Assembly (NCBI GenBank): GCA_032622095.1 | Contig: CP136066.1 | Coordinates: 184,610,716 to 184,674,715 of the forward strand | Direction of reading: 5' to 3' | Origin: Siphonodentalium dalli | Taxonomy: Eukaryota > Mollusca > Scaphopoda > Gadilida > Siphonodentaliidae | DNA: 64,000 nucleotides | Shown: positions 46,960 through 57,142 of the stretch, one piece after another | Layout: every line of letters starts with the position of its first letter | Position numbering within the stretch: position 1 is the first letter of the stretch | Program-made: the position numbers and the translations under genes | Notes under the pieces: model-generated | What the model was told of the DNA's origin: nothing | Databases searched by the model: none | What the model saw: only the letters and a program-made list of their open reading frames with translations

Positions 46960-48200
46960 ATTACTCATACGAATGAAGAGCGTTTAACTGATACGAAATT
47001 ACTACACGAATGAACTGAGTCTTGACATTTATATTTCACATCTTTCTTAAATGTTCCAACACATACATTAAATATTGTCAGCTTATCGTCTGATGAGCAA
47101 ATCCGATGTTTACATACTTAAACTGAGGTATGATTGTATTATGTGTACATGTATATATATGGTCATAGCGTGACGAGCAAAATGTGATGTTTACACACTT
47201 AAGCTCTGGATAAACAATACATATCGTATCTGCAGCAGTCTACTTCATTGTGAATTAAGTCACTCTGGGTTAGTTGACTACATGCATGCACACACAACAC
47301 AGCCGTTGGTTATTGTAATTTAATGAAAATTTTACACGGATGTATGCCATCGTGATTGCTTTCAAAAATAGTACAACTTCTCGTTGGTAATTACTCATAC
47401 GAACGAAGAGCGTTTAACTTATACGAAATTACTGATTATTACACGAATAAATTGAGCCTTGAAATCTATATTTCACATCTTCCTTAAATGTCTCGACATA
47501 TACAGACATATGCACATTTTTATGCTCGTCCCGTCTGATGAGTAACTCAGATGTTTACATATTTAAGCTCAGGTATGACTCAAATTGTATCAATGGTACA
47601 TATATGTGCATCTTATCGCGTGGCAATTAAAATGTGATGTTTACACACTTAAGCTCTGAATAAACTATACATATCGCATCTGAATGAATTTCTGGAATGT
47701 AGGTTAGCCATGCGTTCACAGACACTGGAATACCATAGTCACTGTCTATAGAGAAGTATGACCTTGTACGTAAATAATAAAGCGCGTTATCGAGTCTATT
47801 CATTCTCAATAATAGATGGTCATTTAGTCAAAACAGTATGGTGTCCTTTATCCCCCACATATTGGAGCCACACATTACTTGATGTTCACTTATACAGTTG
47901 TATGTCAATTATCAGTGGAGTGTCAGTGTACTTCATTGTGAATTAAATCACTCTGGATTATTTGACTATAAACTATAAACCTGTTACTCCACAGCCGAGG
48001 GTTATTGTAATTTAATGAAAATGTCACACCGAGGTACGTCATCTTGATTGCTTTCAAAAATAGTGCAACTTACCTGTTGGTAATTACTCGTACGAATGAA
48101 GAGCGTTTAACTGATACGAAATTACTACACGAATAAACTGAGTCTTGACATTTATATTTCACATCTTTCTTAAATGTTCCAACACATACAGACATAGACA
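46960..48200 (-). repeat. Exon-like repeated modules, left arm
   Basis: Three or four diverged copies of a block of several hundred bp (CTTAAGCTCTGGATAAACAA, TTCACAATGAAGTA.., ATTTCACATCTTTCTTAAAT, and CAACTTACCTGTTGGTAATT = donor on -). Mirror of 50760-52060; described there. Confidence 0.75.
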
Positions 48201-48648
48201 TAGTGTTATACAGTCTTATATGTACACACGCTACGACACAATTAAAGGTGGGCGTTACACTCACGATGTGACAACATATACAGACATAGGCATATTGTTA
48301 TACAGTCTTCTATGTACCAACGCTATGACATAATTAAAGGGGGATAATGCACGCACGGTTTGGAATGTTAAAGTGACACGAGGTAAGGGGCGTTATGTAA
48401 TATTGGTGTGTGAATATTAAAGGAGCACAATGCGCTCTAAAGGGACACACGGCACTCATTATGAATGAATGTTAACAATACACACGCAGTGGGTGAAAGT
48501 TAAAAAAGACACAGAACAATATTTAAACTTCAAATTTTAGGGCTCTTGATGTACCATTTATGTATCGTTTCTCGCTCTACAATCCCCCTCCCCACTTATA
48601 GATATATAACGAAGACGAGAATAACATGTTGATGAAGTTTATTGAAAT

Positions 48649-49284
48649 TTAATCATTGCCAGAATCTTCGACCGTTAGATTTATTTCTAGGAGTTTCTTG
48701 AATTTTCTCATCGCTTCATCCGCAGCCCATTCATTCTTATATCCGTGTTTGGTCAGTTTGACCATTTTCTTCATGATAGCGTTATGTATGCGGGATGTTT
48801 TCAATCGATGCTGGTATTCTATCAATCGTCTGTAACTTTTGAGAAAGAGAGAAAACTCTGTGTCGATGCGTTCTAGCTGAGCTTTTCCCTCAGCCTCTTC
48901 TCCCGACACGCCCTCTTCTTCCATCAGTTGATCAAACTTATCAGACAATGCTTTCACATCATCGATGACGCGTTTCATCATACTTTTGAATGTGTCCATC
49001 TCATTGACGCATCGCGCAGCTTTCTTACGGCCGAATACCGATCTACTACCGGCGACAGCATCATCCTCTGAATCTGAAGAGGACGAAGCGGTTCTAGATT
49101 CTGATGAAGGTGAACGGGAAATGATATCAGATTCGGACGAATCTAGAACCGTTTCTCGGTCATCTGTATCTTTCCCGAAAAAATCTCCATTCGTTCCTGA
49201 CATAATTCCGTGTTTAATCTGTTTATGTCTTTGTAGATTGTAGTTCGTCGATAAAATATTTCCGCATAAATGGCACACAGGCAT
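48649..49284 (-). CDS. C2H2 zinc-finger / coiled-coil protein, 211 aa (left copy)
   Basis: ATG at 49284, TAA at 48649-48651, followed within six bases by AATAAA (48638-48643 on the minus strand). Residues 4-25 form one C2H2 finger (C-x2-C-x12-H-x4-H: VCHLCG...LQRHKQIKH). Residues 45-85 are Ser/Asp/Glu-rich, then a basic GRKKAARC, and 90-205 are predicted mostly helical, with heptad-like stretches (MMKRVIDDVKALSDKFDQLM; FLKSYRRLIEYQHRL) and a basic MKKMVKLTKHGYKNEWAADE. A DNA-binding protein of the element is the simplest reading (inference). I do not recognise a named family. It is divergent from the right copy, with starts 437 bp apart across the spacer. It differs from the right copy at three residues (E/K, D/G, K/N). 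Confidence 0.85.
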   Translation of the reverse strand: MPVCHLCGNILSTNYNLQRHKQIKHGIMSGTNGDFFGKDTDDRETVLDSSESDIISRSPSSESRTASSSSDSEDDAVAGSRSVFGRKKAARCVNEMDTFKSMMKRVIDDVKALSDKFDQLMEEEGVSGEEAEGKAQLERIDTEFSLFLKSYRRLIEYQHRLKTSRIHNAIMKKMVKLTKHGYKNEWAADEAMRKFKKLLEINLTVEDSGND

Positions 49285-49720
49285 TATCGCGAATTATTGG
49301 AATAACGATCACTCTTATATTAACGAAAAGATCGAAAAAGTTCTTTTAAAAAAAATGGCGCGCGCGCGGCCCTTTCCCCTTTTTTGGTTCGGATTTTTTT
49401 TTTGTATGGGGGATCGTACGTATCAAAAGGAAAAGTGCATTCGAGGAGAGGAGAAAAGAGTAAATGAGCAAGAAAAAAGAGCAAATGATCAAGTGGGGGA
49501 GTGGGACAAAGAGCAAATGAGCAACTGAGCACATGAGCAAGAGTGGAGAACATCAAAACGACCTTAACGTCATCGTTAGCATGTATGAATATAATGTTAT
49601 CATGCGTACATTATTTTCCAAAAAAGGGGAAGGGGCCGCGCGCGCGCCATTTTTTTTAACAGAACTTTTTCGATCTTTTCGTTAATATAAGAGTGATCGT
49701 TATTCCAATAATTCGCGATA
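49285..49720. promoter_or_regulatory. Central divergent promoter region of the foldback element
   Basis: Inverted flanks (GGCGCGCGCGCGGCC blocks at 49357-49371 and 49637-49650; TTAATATAAGAGTGATCGTT next to each start codon) surround a 231-bp single-copy spacer (49387-49617) with a few GAGCAAATGA units. Both zinc-finger genes start from here in opposite directions. TAATATAAG may act as a TATA-like element; this is inference. Confidence 0.5.
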
Positions 49721-50356
49721 ATGCCTGTGTGCCATTTATGCGGAAATATTTTATCGACGAACTACAATCTACAAAGACATAAACAGATTAAACACGGAAT
49801 TATGTCAGGAACGAATGGAGATTTTTTCGGGAAAGATACAGATGACCGAGAAACGGTTCTAGATTCGTCCAAATCTGATATCATTTCCCGTTCACCTTCA
49901 TCAGAATCTAGAACCGCTTCGTCCTCTTCAGATTCAGAGGATGGTGCTGTCGCCGGTAGTAGATCGGTATTCGGCCGTAAGAAAGCTGCGCGATGCGTCA
50001 ATGAGATGGACACATTCAAAAGTATGATGAAACGCGTCATCGATGATGTGAAAGCATTGTCTGATAAGTTTGATCAACTGATGGAAGAAGAGGGCGTGTC
50101 GGGAGAAGAGGCTGAGGGAAAAGCTCAGCTAGAACGCATCGACACAGAGTTTTCTCTCTTTCTCAAAAGTTACAGACGATTGATAGAATACCAGCATCGA
50201 TTGAAAACATCCCGCATACATAACGCTATCATGAAGAAAATGGTCAAACTGACCAAACACGGATATAATAATGAATGGGCTGCGGATGAAGCGATGAGAA
50301 AATTCAAGAAACTCCTAGAAATAAATCTAACGGTCGAAGATTCTGGCAATGATTAA
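49721..50356 (+). CDS. C2H2 zinc-finger / coiled-coil protein, 211 aa (right copy)
   Basis: ATG at 49721, TAA at 50354-50356, AATAAA at 50362-50367. Same domain layout as 48649-49284: one N-terminal C2H2 finger, acidic/Ser-rich linker, small basic patch, helical C-terminal half. The linker DNA contains an inverted repeat (CGGTTCTAGATTC ... GAATCTAGAACCG, 49853-49915) present in both copies. An uninterrupted frame in both arms with few differences suggests recent origin, gene conversion or selection. The C-terminal region recurs as a decayed copy at 52239-52472. Function unknown. Confidence 0.85.
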   Translation: MPVCHLCGNILSTNYNLQRHKQIKHGIMSGTNGDFFGKDTDDRETVLDSSKSDIISRSPSSESRTASSSSDSEDGAVAGSRSVFGRKKAARCVNEMDTFKSMMKRVIDDVKALSDKFDQLMEEEGVSGEEAEGKAQLERIDTEFSLFLKSYRRLIEYQHRLKTSRIHNAIMKKMVKLTKHGYNNEWAADEAMRKFKKLLEINLTVEDSGND

Positions 50357-50361
50357 ATTTC

Positions 50362-50367
50362 AATAAA
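50362..50367 (+). promoter_or_regulatory. Poly(A) signal AATAAA of the right zinc-finger gene
   Basis: Canonical hexamer five bases after the stop codon, followed by A/T-rich sequence. Mirrored at 48638-48643 for the left copy. Confidence 0.6.
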
Positions 50368-50759
50368 CTTCATCAACATGTTATTCTCGTCTTCGTTATA
50401 TATCTATAAGTGGGGAGGGGGATTGTAGAGCGAGAAACGATACATAAATGGTACATCAAGAGCCCTAAAATTTGAAGTTTAAATATTGTTCTGTGTCTTT
50501 TTTAACTTTCACCCACTGCGTGTGTATTGTTAACATTCATTCATAATGAGTGCCATGTGTCCCTTTAGAGCGCATTGTGCTCCTTTAATATTCACACACC
50601 AATATTACATAACGCCCCTTACCTCGTGTCACTTTAACATTCCAAACCGTGCGTGCATTATCCCCCTTTAATTATGTCATAGCGTTGGTACATAGAAGAC
50701 TGTATAACAATATGCCTATGTCTGTATATGTTGTCACATCGTGAGTGTAACGCCCACCT

Positions 50760-52060
50760 TTAATTGTGTCGTAGCGTGTGTACATATAAGACTGTATAAC
50801 ACTATGTCTATGTCTGTATGTGTTGGAACATTTAAGAAAGATGTGAAATATAAATGTCAAGACTCAGTTTATTCGTGTAGTAATTTCGTATCAGTTAAAC
50901 GCTCTTCATTCGTACGAGTAATTACCAACAGGTAAGTTGCACTATTTTTGAAAGCAATCAAGATGACGTACCTCGGTGTGACATTTTCATTAAATTACAA
51001 TAACCCTCGGCTGTGGTGTAACAGGTTTATAGTTTATAGTCAAATAATCCAGAGTGATTTAATTCACAATGAAGTACACTGACACTCCACTGATAATTGA
51101 CATACAACTGTATAAGTGAACATCAAGTAATGTGTGGCTCCAATATGTGGGGGATAAAGGACACCATACTGTTTTGACTAAATGACCATCTATTATTGAG
51201 AATGAATAGACTCGATAACGCGCTTTATTATTTACGTACAAGGTCATACTTCTCTATAGACAGTGACTATGGTATTCCAGTGTCTGTGAACGCATGGCTA
51301 ACCTACATTCCAGAAATTCATTCAGATGCGATATGTATAGTTTATTCAGAGCTTAAGTGTGTAAACATCACATTTTAATCGCCACGCGATAAGATGCACA
51401 TATATGTACCATTGATACAATTTGAGTCATACCTGAGCTTAAATATGTAAACATCTGAGTTACTCATCAGACGGGACGAGCATAAAAATGTGCATATGTC
51501 TGTATATGTCGAGACATTTAAGGAAGATGTGAAATATAGATTTCAAGGCTCAATTTATTCGTGTAATAATCAGTAATTTCGTATAAGTTAAACGCTCTTC
51601 GTTCGTATGAGTAATTACCAACGAGAAGTTGTACTATTTTTGAAAGCAATCACGATGGCATACATCCGTGTAAAATTTTCATTAAATTACAATAACCAAC
51701 GGCTGTGTTGTGTGTGCATGCATGTAGTCAACTAACCCAGAGTGACTTAATTCACAATGAAGTAGACTGCTGCAGATACGATATGTATTGTTTATCCAGA
51801 GCTTAAGTGTGTATACATCACATTTTGCTCGTCACGCTATGACCATATATATACATGTACACATAATACAATCATACCTCAGTTTAAGTATGTAAACATC
51901 GGATTTGCTCATCAGACGATAAGCTGACAATATTTAATGTATGTGTTGGAACATTTAAGAAAGATGTGAAATATAAATGTCAAGACTCAGTTCATTCGTG
52001 TAGTCATTTCGTATCAGTTAAACGCTCTTCATTCGTATGAGTAATTACCAACAGGTAAGT
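50760..52060 (+). repeat. Exon-like repeated modules with 5' splice sites, right arm
   Basis: Diverged repeats whose common core reads GTFKKDVKYKCQDSVYSCSN then VSVKRSSFVRVITNR, ending CAG|GTAAGT (donor GT at 50932 and at 52055); a third copy (about 51510-51625) has lost the donor and drifted, and a fourth (about 53460-53550) is partial. A second shared block reads ELKCVNITF (51352, 51800, 52230). Two of four copies keep both frame and donor. They could be duplicated exons of a spliced element transcript or simply a diverged non-coding repeat. Confidence 0.6.
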
Positions 52061-52238
52061 TGCACTATTTTTTGAAAGCAATCAAGATGGTGTACCTCGG
52101 TGTGACATTTTCATTAAATTACAATAACCCTCGGCTGTGTTGTGTGTGCATGCATGTAGTCAACTAACCCAGAGTGACTTAATTCACAATGAAGTAGACT
52201 GCTGCAGATGCGATATGTATTGTTTATCCAGAGCTTAA

Positions 52239-52472
52239 GTGTGTAAACATCACATTTTGCTCGTCACGCTACGGCGGCGGTTGTTGTTGTTGTTGTTGTT
52301 ATTGTTGTTGTTCCTCTTTCTCAAAAGTTACGAACGATTAATAGAATACCAGCATCGAATGAAAACATCACCCATACATAACATGATCATGAATAAAATG
52401 GTTAAACTGACCAAACACGGATATAATAATGAAGGGGCTGTAGATTCAGACAACGTTAGAGCGGTATTTTAG
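52239..52472 (+). pseudogene. Decayed C-terminal copy of the zinc-finger gene, right arm
   Basis: Mirror of 46533-46766 with the same fusion of a TTG microsatellite to the last third of the zinc-finger gene. The duplication of the gene therefore came before the arms were copied, or was copied with them. Confidence 0.75.
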
Positions 52473-52810
52473 CTTCTGCTCTATGAGCGGTACTTTAGCT
52501 ATGTATCTGCCCTATGGGGCGGTACTTTAGCTTTGTATCACAATCGATTTCATCATGTCACCAGGTTACATATATCTATATAACAGAGTACTCATATTGA
52601 AATCACTCATAATTGCATTGACATTTGGATAGGTAGGTTGTATTGTAGACACACGAATTAAATTTGTCTGGCCATGAATGCCAATGCACCATGATAGTTA
52701 TCGATGTCAATAATGTGTTTCGTTGAGATCTTGATTGAGTTGATGACAATATTCTGACAAAATTTCTTTTCGATCTATAAAATGCTGCTTTTTATTATTG
52801 ACATGATCAC

Positions 52811-53358
52811 TTGCTCATTTGCTCATTTGTATTGCTCATTTGCTCATTTTCTTGCTCATTTTGCTCATTTTCTTGCTCATTTGCTCATTTTTTTGCTCAT
52901 TTGCTCATTTTTTTGCTCATTTGCTCATTTTTATTGCTCATTTGCTCATTTTCTTGCTCATTTGCTCATTTTTTTGCTCATTTGCTCATTTTTATTGCTC
53001 ATTTGCTCATTTTCTTGCTCATTTGCTCATTTTCTTGCTCATTTGCTCATTTTTTTGCTCATTTGCTCATTTTTTGCTCATTTGCTCATTTTATTGCTCA
53101 TTTGCTTATTTTATTGCTCATTTGCTCATTTTTTTGCTCATTTGCTCATTTTATTGCTCATTTGCTTATTTTATTGCTCATTTGCTCATTTTCTTGCTCA
53201 TTTGCTCATTTTTTTGCTCATTTACTCATTTTTATTGCTCATTTGCTCATTTTTATGCTCATTTGCTCATTTTTATTGCTCATTTGCTCATTTTCTTGCT
53301 CATTTGCTCATTTTCTTGCTCATTTGCTCATTTTTATTGCTCATTTGCTCATTGATTG
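52811..53358 (-). repeat. GAGCAAAT tandem array, right arm (longer)
   Basis: The same array inverted (TTTGCTCATTTTCTTGCTCA), about 550 bp against 350 bp on the left. Confidence 0.9.
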
Positions 53359-53897
53359 GTGCATACTCAAGAGTCATAGACCTAACATCCAATGTACTTT
53401 AATGGTGTCATCGCATGGGTACATAGAAGACTGTATAACACTATGCCTATGTCTGTATCTGTTGTTGGTAAGATGTGAAATATAAATTTCAAGGTTCAAT
53501 TCATTCGTGTAGTAATTTCGTATATGTTCAACGCTCTTCATTCGTGCGCTTGTATTGTTAACATTCATTCATAATGAGTGTCCCTTTAGATCGATAAATA
53601 AGTTAAAGGTCATTACATTCCACAGTCAAATCTATTGGTGATCGAATTTGATAACTATTTTATTGGAACAACTAAGAGTATTATTTACGTGAGATCAATG
53701 AGTCCAATTATTATAAATAATACATTGCAGGCATCGGTGGATACCCGATTGCCACATTTAGTGATCACGTGATAAACTGATAAAATGTCCAAGTGACGTA
53801 CTATATGTATGCATTCTGATCCGCTGTCGTTATTCATTCCATAACGTAATGCCTCAGGCCAGTCGAAAATTGGTTGCTCGTCATCTTCATTATATTG

Positions 53898-54050
53898 AAA
53901 TTTTGGAAGTTTTTGAAATTTTGGAAGTTTTTGAAATTTTGGAAGTTTTTGAAATTTTTGAAATTTTTGAAGTTTTTGAAATTTTTGAAATATTTGAAAG
54001 TTTTTGAAATTTTGGAAGTTTTTGAAATTTTGGAAGTTTTGGGTTTTGAA
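53898..54050 (-). repeat. 9-nt tandem array, right arm (shorter)
   Basis: The same units inverted, about half as long as in the left arm. Confidence 0.9.
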
Positions 54051-54140
54051 ATTTTTTTTTGGGAATATTTTAGTACAAACAATTTTAGACCCATTAAAAT
54101 CTATTTTTAGATGTGGAGGTAACGAGCCACACATACTACT

Positions 54141-54146
54141 GACATC
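54141..54146 (+). repeat. Target-site duplication GACATC, right
   Basis: Identical to 44823-44828 and directly abutting the terminal CATACTACT. Confidence 0.85.
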
Positions 54147-54149
54147 AAC

Positions 54150-55355
54150 CATATACAGGTATAATGTCGTGCCCGTTGGTTGTTAACCAAATACAAGTCA
54201 GACATATATAATATATATATGATCAAATGAATTCATTGGTTGTAATATGGTTCTTTGACAAATTGGTGTGATTAATTCCAACACAAACAATATAAAGAAT
54301 TCACGCATTCAAACAAACATTGACAAATGCAGGTTCGCGCAGTATTCCCCGAGTAGGATTTCGGACACAAAATTGTGTTGCAAACAAATCCGTGCGAGAT
54401 TGATCAAATAACCCTATGGATAAAGTTGCGAATTAACCATCTGGGGATATTTGATTATCACCAGGATACCTAGGGATTGGAATGTTTGGAATAGGATGTT
54501 TGTGTGAGATTATGCCAATAAATTTGATATGGAAATATGCCCCGTAATATCAGAAAACATGTGGCCAGATTGCTGAAGTCAATGAAAGTTTATATTTCAC
54601 GCACAGTCCGAATTGCTATGGTATGAAGATCTCTGTATGTACCAGACTATTCATTGCTATCAATGGTATATACTACCAACAGCATTTGTCCAACATTTAT
54701 AACTGACACTATATGACGTTCCCCTCATGAAAAATCAGAATGAAATGGTGAACTAAGAGCAATCTTTTTTCAAACACATTACGATCGCGGAAGACCTCGT
54801 TTGCGAGAAACAAGGCGTGCGAAACCATTTGAGGATATTCATTGTTGAAGTATGCATGTATAATCGTATGTGACCTCGCCAATGGATATACATATACACC
54901 GTTTCCAAATATGGAGTGCACTCCTGGTGTAGTAAATGTTTGTGAGAATCGCAGTATTTAGAATTAGTTATAAATACAACTGGATGCCAAAGAATAATCA
55001 GTTGAATGAATATGCTGACTTATAAACAAAATCGAAAATGATGTCTCCTGTATTGCGATGAGTAAAATGAATTATGGATGTATCGCCTGTATTCAGTTTT
55101 CCAACAATCTGCTATGCCATTATAGACCAAGAAATCGCGCACAGTCTGTGCCACTATCCAATGAAATAGAGGGAATCCCTTCAATACAGAACCTAATGTT
55201 AATATATAGTTCTAGAGACCTAATTCCGATATAGGATTTTCGTCGGCTTTTCAAAGAGACTGAGTGGATAATAGCTGCAACAGAGCCTCTACGAGCGAAG
55301 CTTTATAAAAGCGCATGTACTTCTACCAGCGAAGTCATGCAGTAGCACACACAGT
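54150..55355. other. Stretch without recognised features
   Basis: A 70-codon minus-strand frame (54709-54921) lacks an ATG at its start and any family motif; I do not call it a gene. Confidence 0.45.
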
Positions 55356-55359
55356 GGAT

Positions 55360-55360
55360 A

Positions 55361-55392
<32 letters not shown>
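55360..55392 (+). repeat. (TA)n microsatellite
   Basis: A pure TA run of about 30 bases. Confidence 0.95.
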
Positions 55393-55402
55393 TAACTGAA
55401 TA

Positions 55403-55438
55403 ATGCGACTGCCCATGTCGCTCGCAGTCCAAGCAATG
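55403..55438 (+). CDS. Possible first coding exon of the cysteine-rich gene
   Basis: ATG CGA CTG CCC ATG TCG... runs 12 codons to a strong donor, GCAATG|GTAAGT (55439). It ends in phase 0, as the exon at 57052 would need. So short a piece could easily be chance, and it is not clearly a signal peptide. Confidence 0.15.
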
Positions 55439-55444
55439 GTAAGT

Positions 55445-57051
55445 GAGACCACTGCGCAGCACTATCAATTTTCCCAGAAGTTATTTTATGACTAAATATA
55501 ATTCAGGTTAGGACGTTAATTTATTAATCCTCCCACTTTAGAATAGTTATATACGTGGTCCTAATATTTACTACTTGATGGAAAAACATGTTCAAAGTCT
55601 TAGACTATAAACACGTACCACCATGCTCATCTTGGAACCACACAGACACATGCGTATTACGACCTTCATTGAAAGACGGACGCACATTGACTAAAGGGAA
55701 CATCAACCACAGACATGTAGTTTTAAGTAAACTGTATCCTGCGATGTATTACTGACGTAGCGCTAATATATATCACTGCAAGTTGTAGCGTGTTCAGCTG
55801 CCTGCCAAGAACAGACATTGTGGAGAAACATTATTAAAACATAATGCAACGACCAGCAACTCAAATACAAAACCCCAGTTGATGCACACAATGTGTAGTC
55901 ATACCATACGATCATCCAACGCACGTGAAGACTGTGGGTATATCGTATATTATGCCTGTATAATCCACCATAAAGGCTTATACTACAACATATCTGCTTG
56001 GTCCATATTTGATATAAAAAGGTATCGATGCAGTTATTGAAAGGATAGTTTATCGTACTCTAAAATGCCAATAGAGAAGCAAGTGTGTACAGAATTGGGG
56101 CTTCGCAGTGTCAAGCACTATGTGTAGTCATCCTATGGGGTCGTGCAACGCACTTGAATAGTATTTGCGTACACCATGCCTGTATTGACAACTCAATTAT
56201 ATTATATCATTTCGTATAACCCTAATTGGTAAAAGTTCATAATTGTACCTGACACACAAGTTGTAAATTTAAAACAAACTATATATCGATATTGTTCTCA
56301 TAAATTGACGTTCAACCAGTATTCAGTGTGCAATATGTATACTTCAGGTCAAAAGTCACGTGTGTTTCTACTTGTCTTCAAATGTACATGCATGTACTGA
56401 AATTGCCATCAGTTGAACATTTCCAACCATACCACTGAAGTGCTAAGATGGAAAGGGCCAATAGTCTGATAGCTTTAAGTAACAGCTGGGAAAAGTCCAT
56501 CACAAGCAGGAGGGGCTACATATAAAATAGTTAACAAAATTGAGAATGTTGTCTCGTTCAGTGGTTTTTTTTAACATAAGTAATAAATAGGTGGGTTGTT
56601 TTATTGGAAAATACAATTTCCACTGCGTGGGTGATCGTGTTTTTAGTGATTAATTCAATTATAGATCAGCGCATATAATAATCAGTTACCATACTATACA
56701 CTATGCATTGCAATGCCATCTGGCACCAGGTGATTTGAAGTTATAAGGATATAGTTTAGCAAACGAATGTGAGCCAAACTGATCAGAAGGTGAGTACAAA
56801 CGCATATTTCCCCACTAAAAGTATGTATCATTCTTCCAATATTACCCAAAACGTCGAGTCACGCTGATCGTATTACTTGTGCATGTATTTTTTTGGGTCT
56901 ATCCACCAACATTGTGTTCAACATTTACAATAGTCGGATATATACCATTATTAAGTATCTAGTTGGCATGTGTTTTAAACAACGCATAAATATTGTTTCT
57001 ATTTTGTGTGATATTTTAGACGAAACTGTCATTATTTGTCTTTTTTCACAG
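55445..57051. other. Stretch without recognised genes
   Basis: Contains another donor-like AGAAG|GTGAGT at 56790 without an open frame before it. No repeats recognised. Confidence 0.45.
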
Positions 57052-57142
57052 ATAACACAAAGAACTACATTCTGCTCAAAAGACGAAGTGATGCTGCCGA
57101 GTGACTTGGTGGACGACGGACACCATTGTAACGAAGTAGTCG
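57052..57142 (+). CDS. Candidate exon of a secreted cysteine-rich gene
   Basis: A strong acceptor (TTGTCTTTTTTCACAG|ATAACA) and a strong donor (GTAGTCG|GTGAGT) bound 91 bases. Only one frame is open: ITQRTTFCSKDEVMLPSDLV then DDGHHCNEVV, phase 0 in and phase 1 out. The phase matches the next candidate exon at 58162, and the joined sequence reads ...CNEVVELGKLLQPC, a natural entry to an EB-type module. No family match for this piece itself. Confidence 0.5.

Larger units (their letters stand above)
44829..49386 (+). repeat. Left arm of the foldback element
   Basis: 4,558 bp, mirror image of 49618-54140. It has single-base differences (for example TTTTTGGGG against TTTTAATGGG near the end) and different tandem-array lengths. 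The inner end is about at GGGGAAAGGGCC read inverted. Confidence 0.9.
44829..54140. mobile_element. 9.3-kb foldback transposable element with gene-bearing 4.5-kb arms
   Basis: The first and last 45 bp are exact inverted copies (AGTAGTATGTGTGGCTCG...), immediately flanked on both sides by GACATC. From there the arms mirror each other for about 4.5 kb up to a 231-bp spacer. Each arm holds, from outside in, a 9-nt tandem array, about 600 bp of plain sequence, a GAGCAAAT array, a decayed gene copy, exon-like modules and an intact zinc-finger gene pointing outward from the centre. A 6-bp TSD with 5'-AG termini is what Maverick/Polinton elements show. No polymerase B, integrase, ATPase, protease or capsid frame is present, so it would have to be non-autonomous. 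I know no described family with this plan. Confidence 0.9.
49618..54140 (-). repeat. Right arm of the foldback element
   Basis: 4,523 bp, mirror image of 44829-49386. Compared with the left arm the 9-nt array is shorter and the GAGCAAAT array longer, so the arms are not exact copies. Confidence 0.9.

Noticed and set aside
48965-49243. 92-codon frame antisense to the zinc-finger gene
   Set aside because: Mirrors the conserved sense gene in both arms; no independent support.
44829-54140. Palindrome as a plain read artefact
   Set aside because: A unique spacer, substitutions and array-length differences between arms, and an exact 6-bp duplication at both ends argue against it, though long-read confirmation is still needed.
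44829-54140. Complete Maverick/Polinton or integrated virus
   Set aside because: No polymerase B, integrase, ATPase, protease or capsid frame is visible; only the duplication length and terminal AG agree.
54709-54921. 70-codon minus-strand frame
   Set aside because: Begins with GTG, no motif, and stops just upstream; likely chance.
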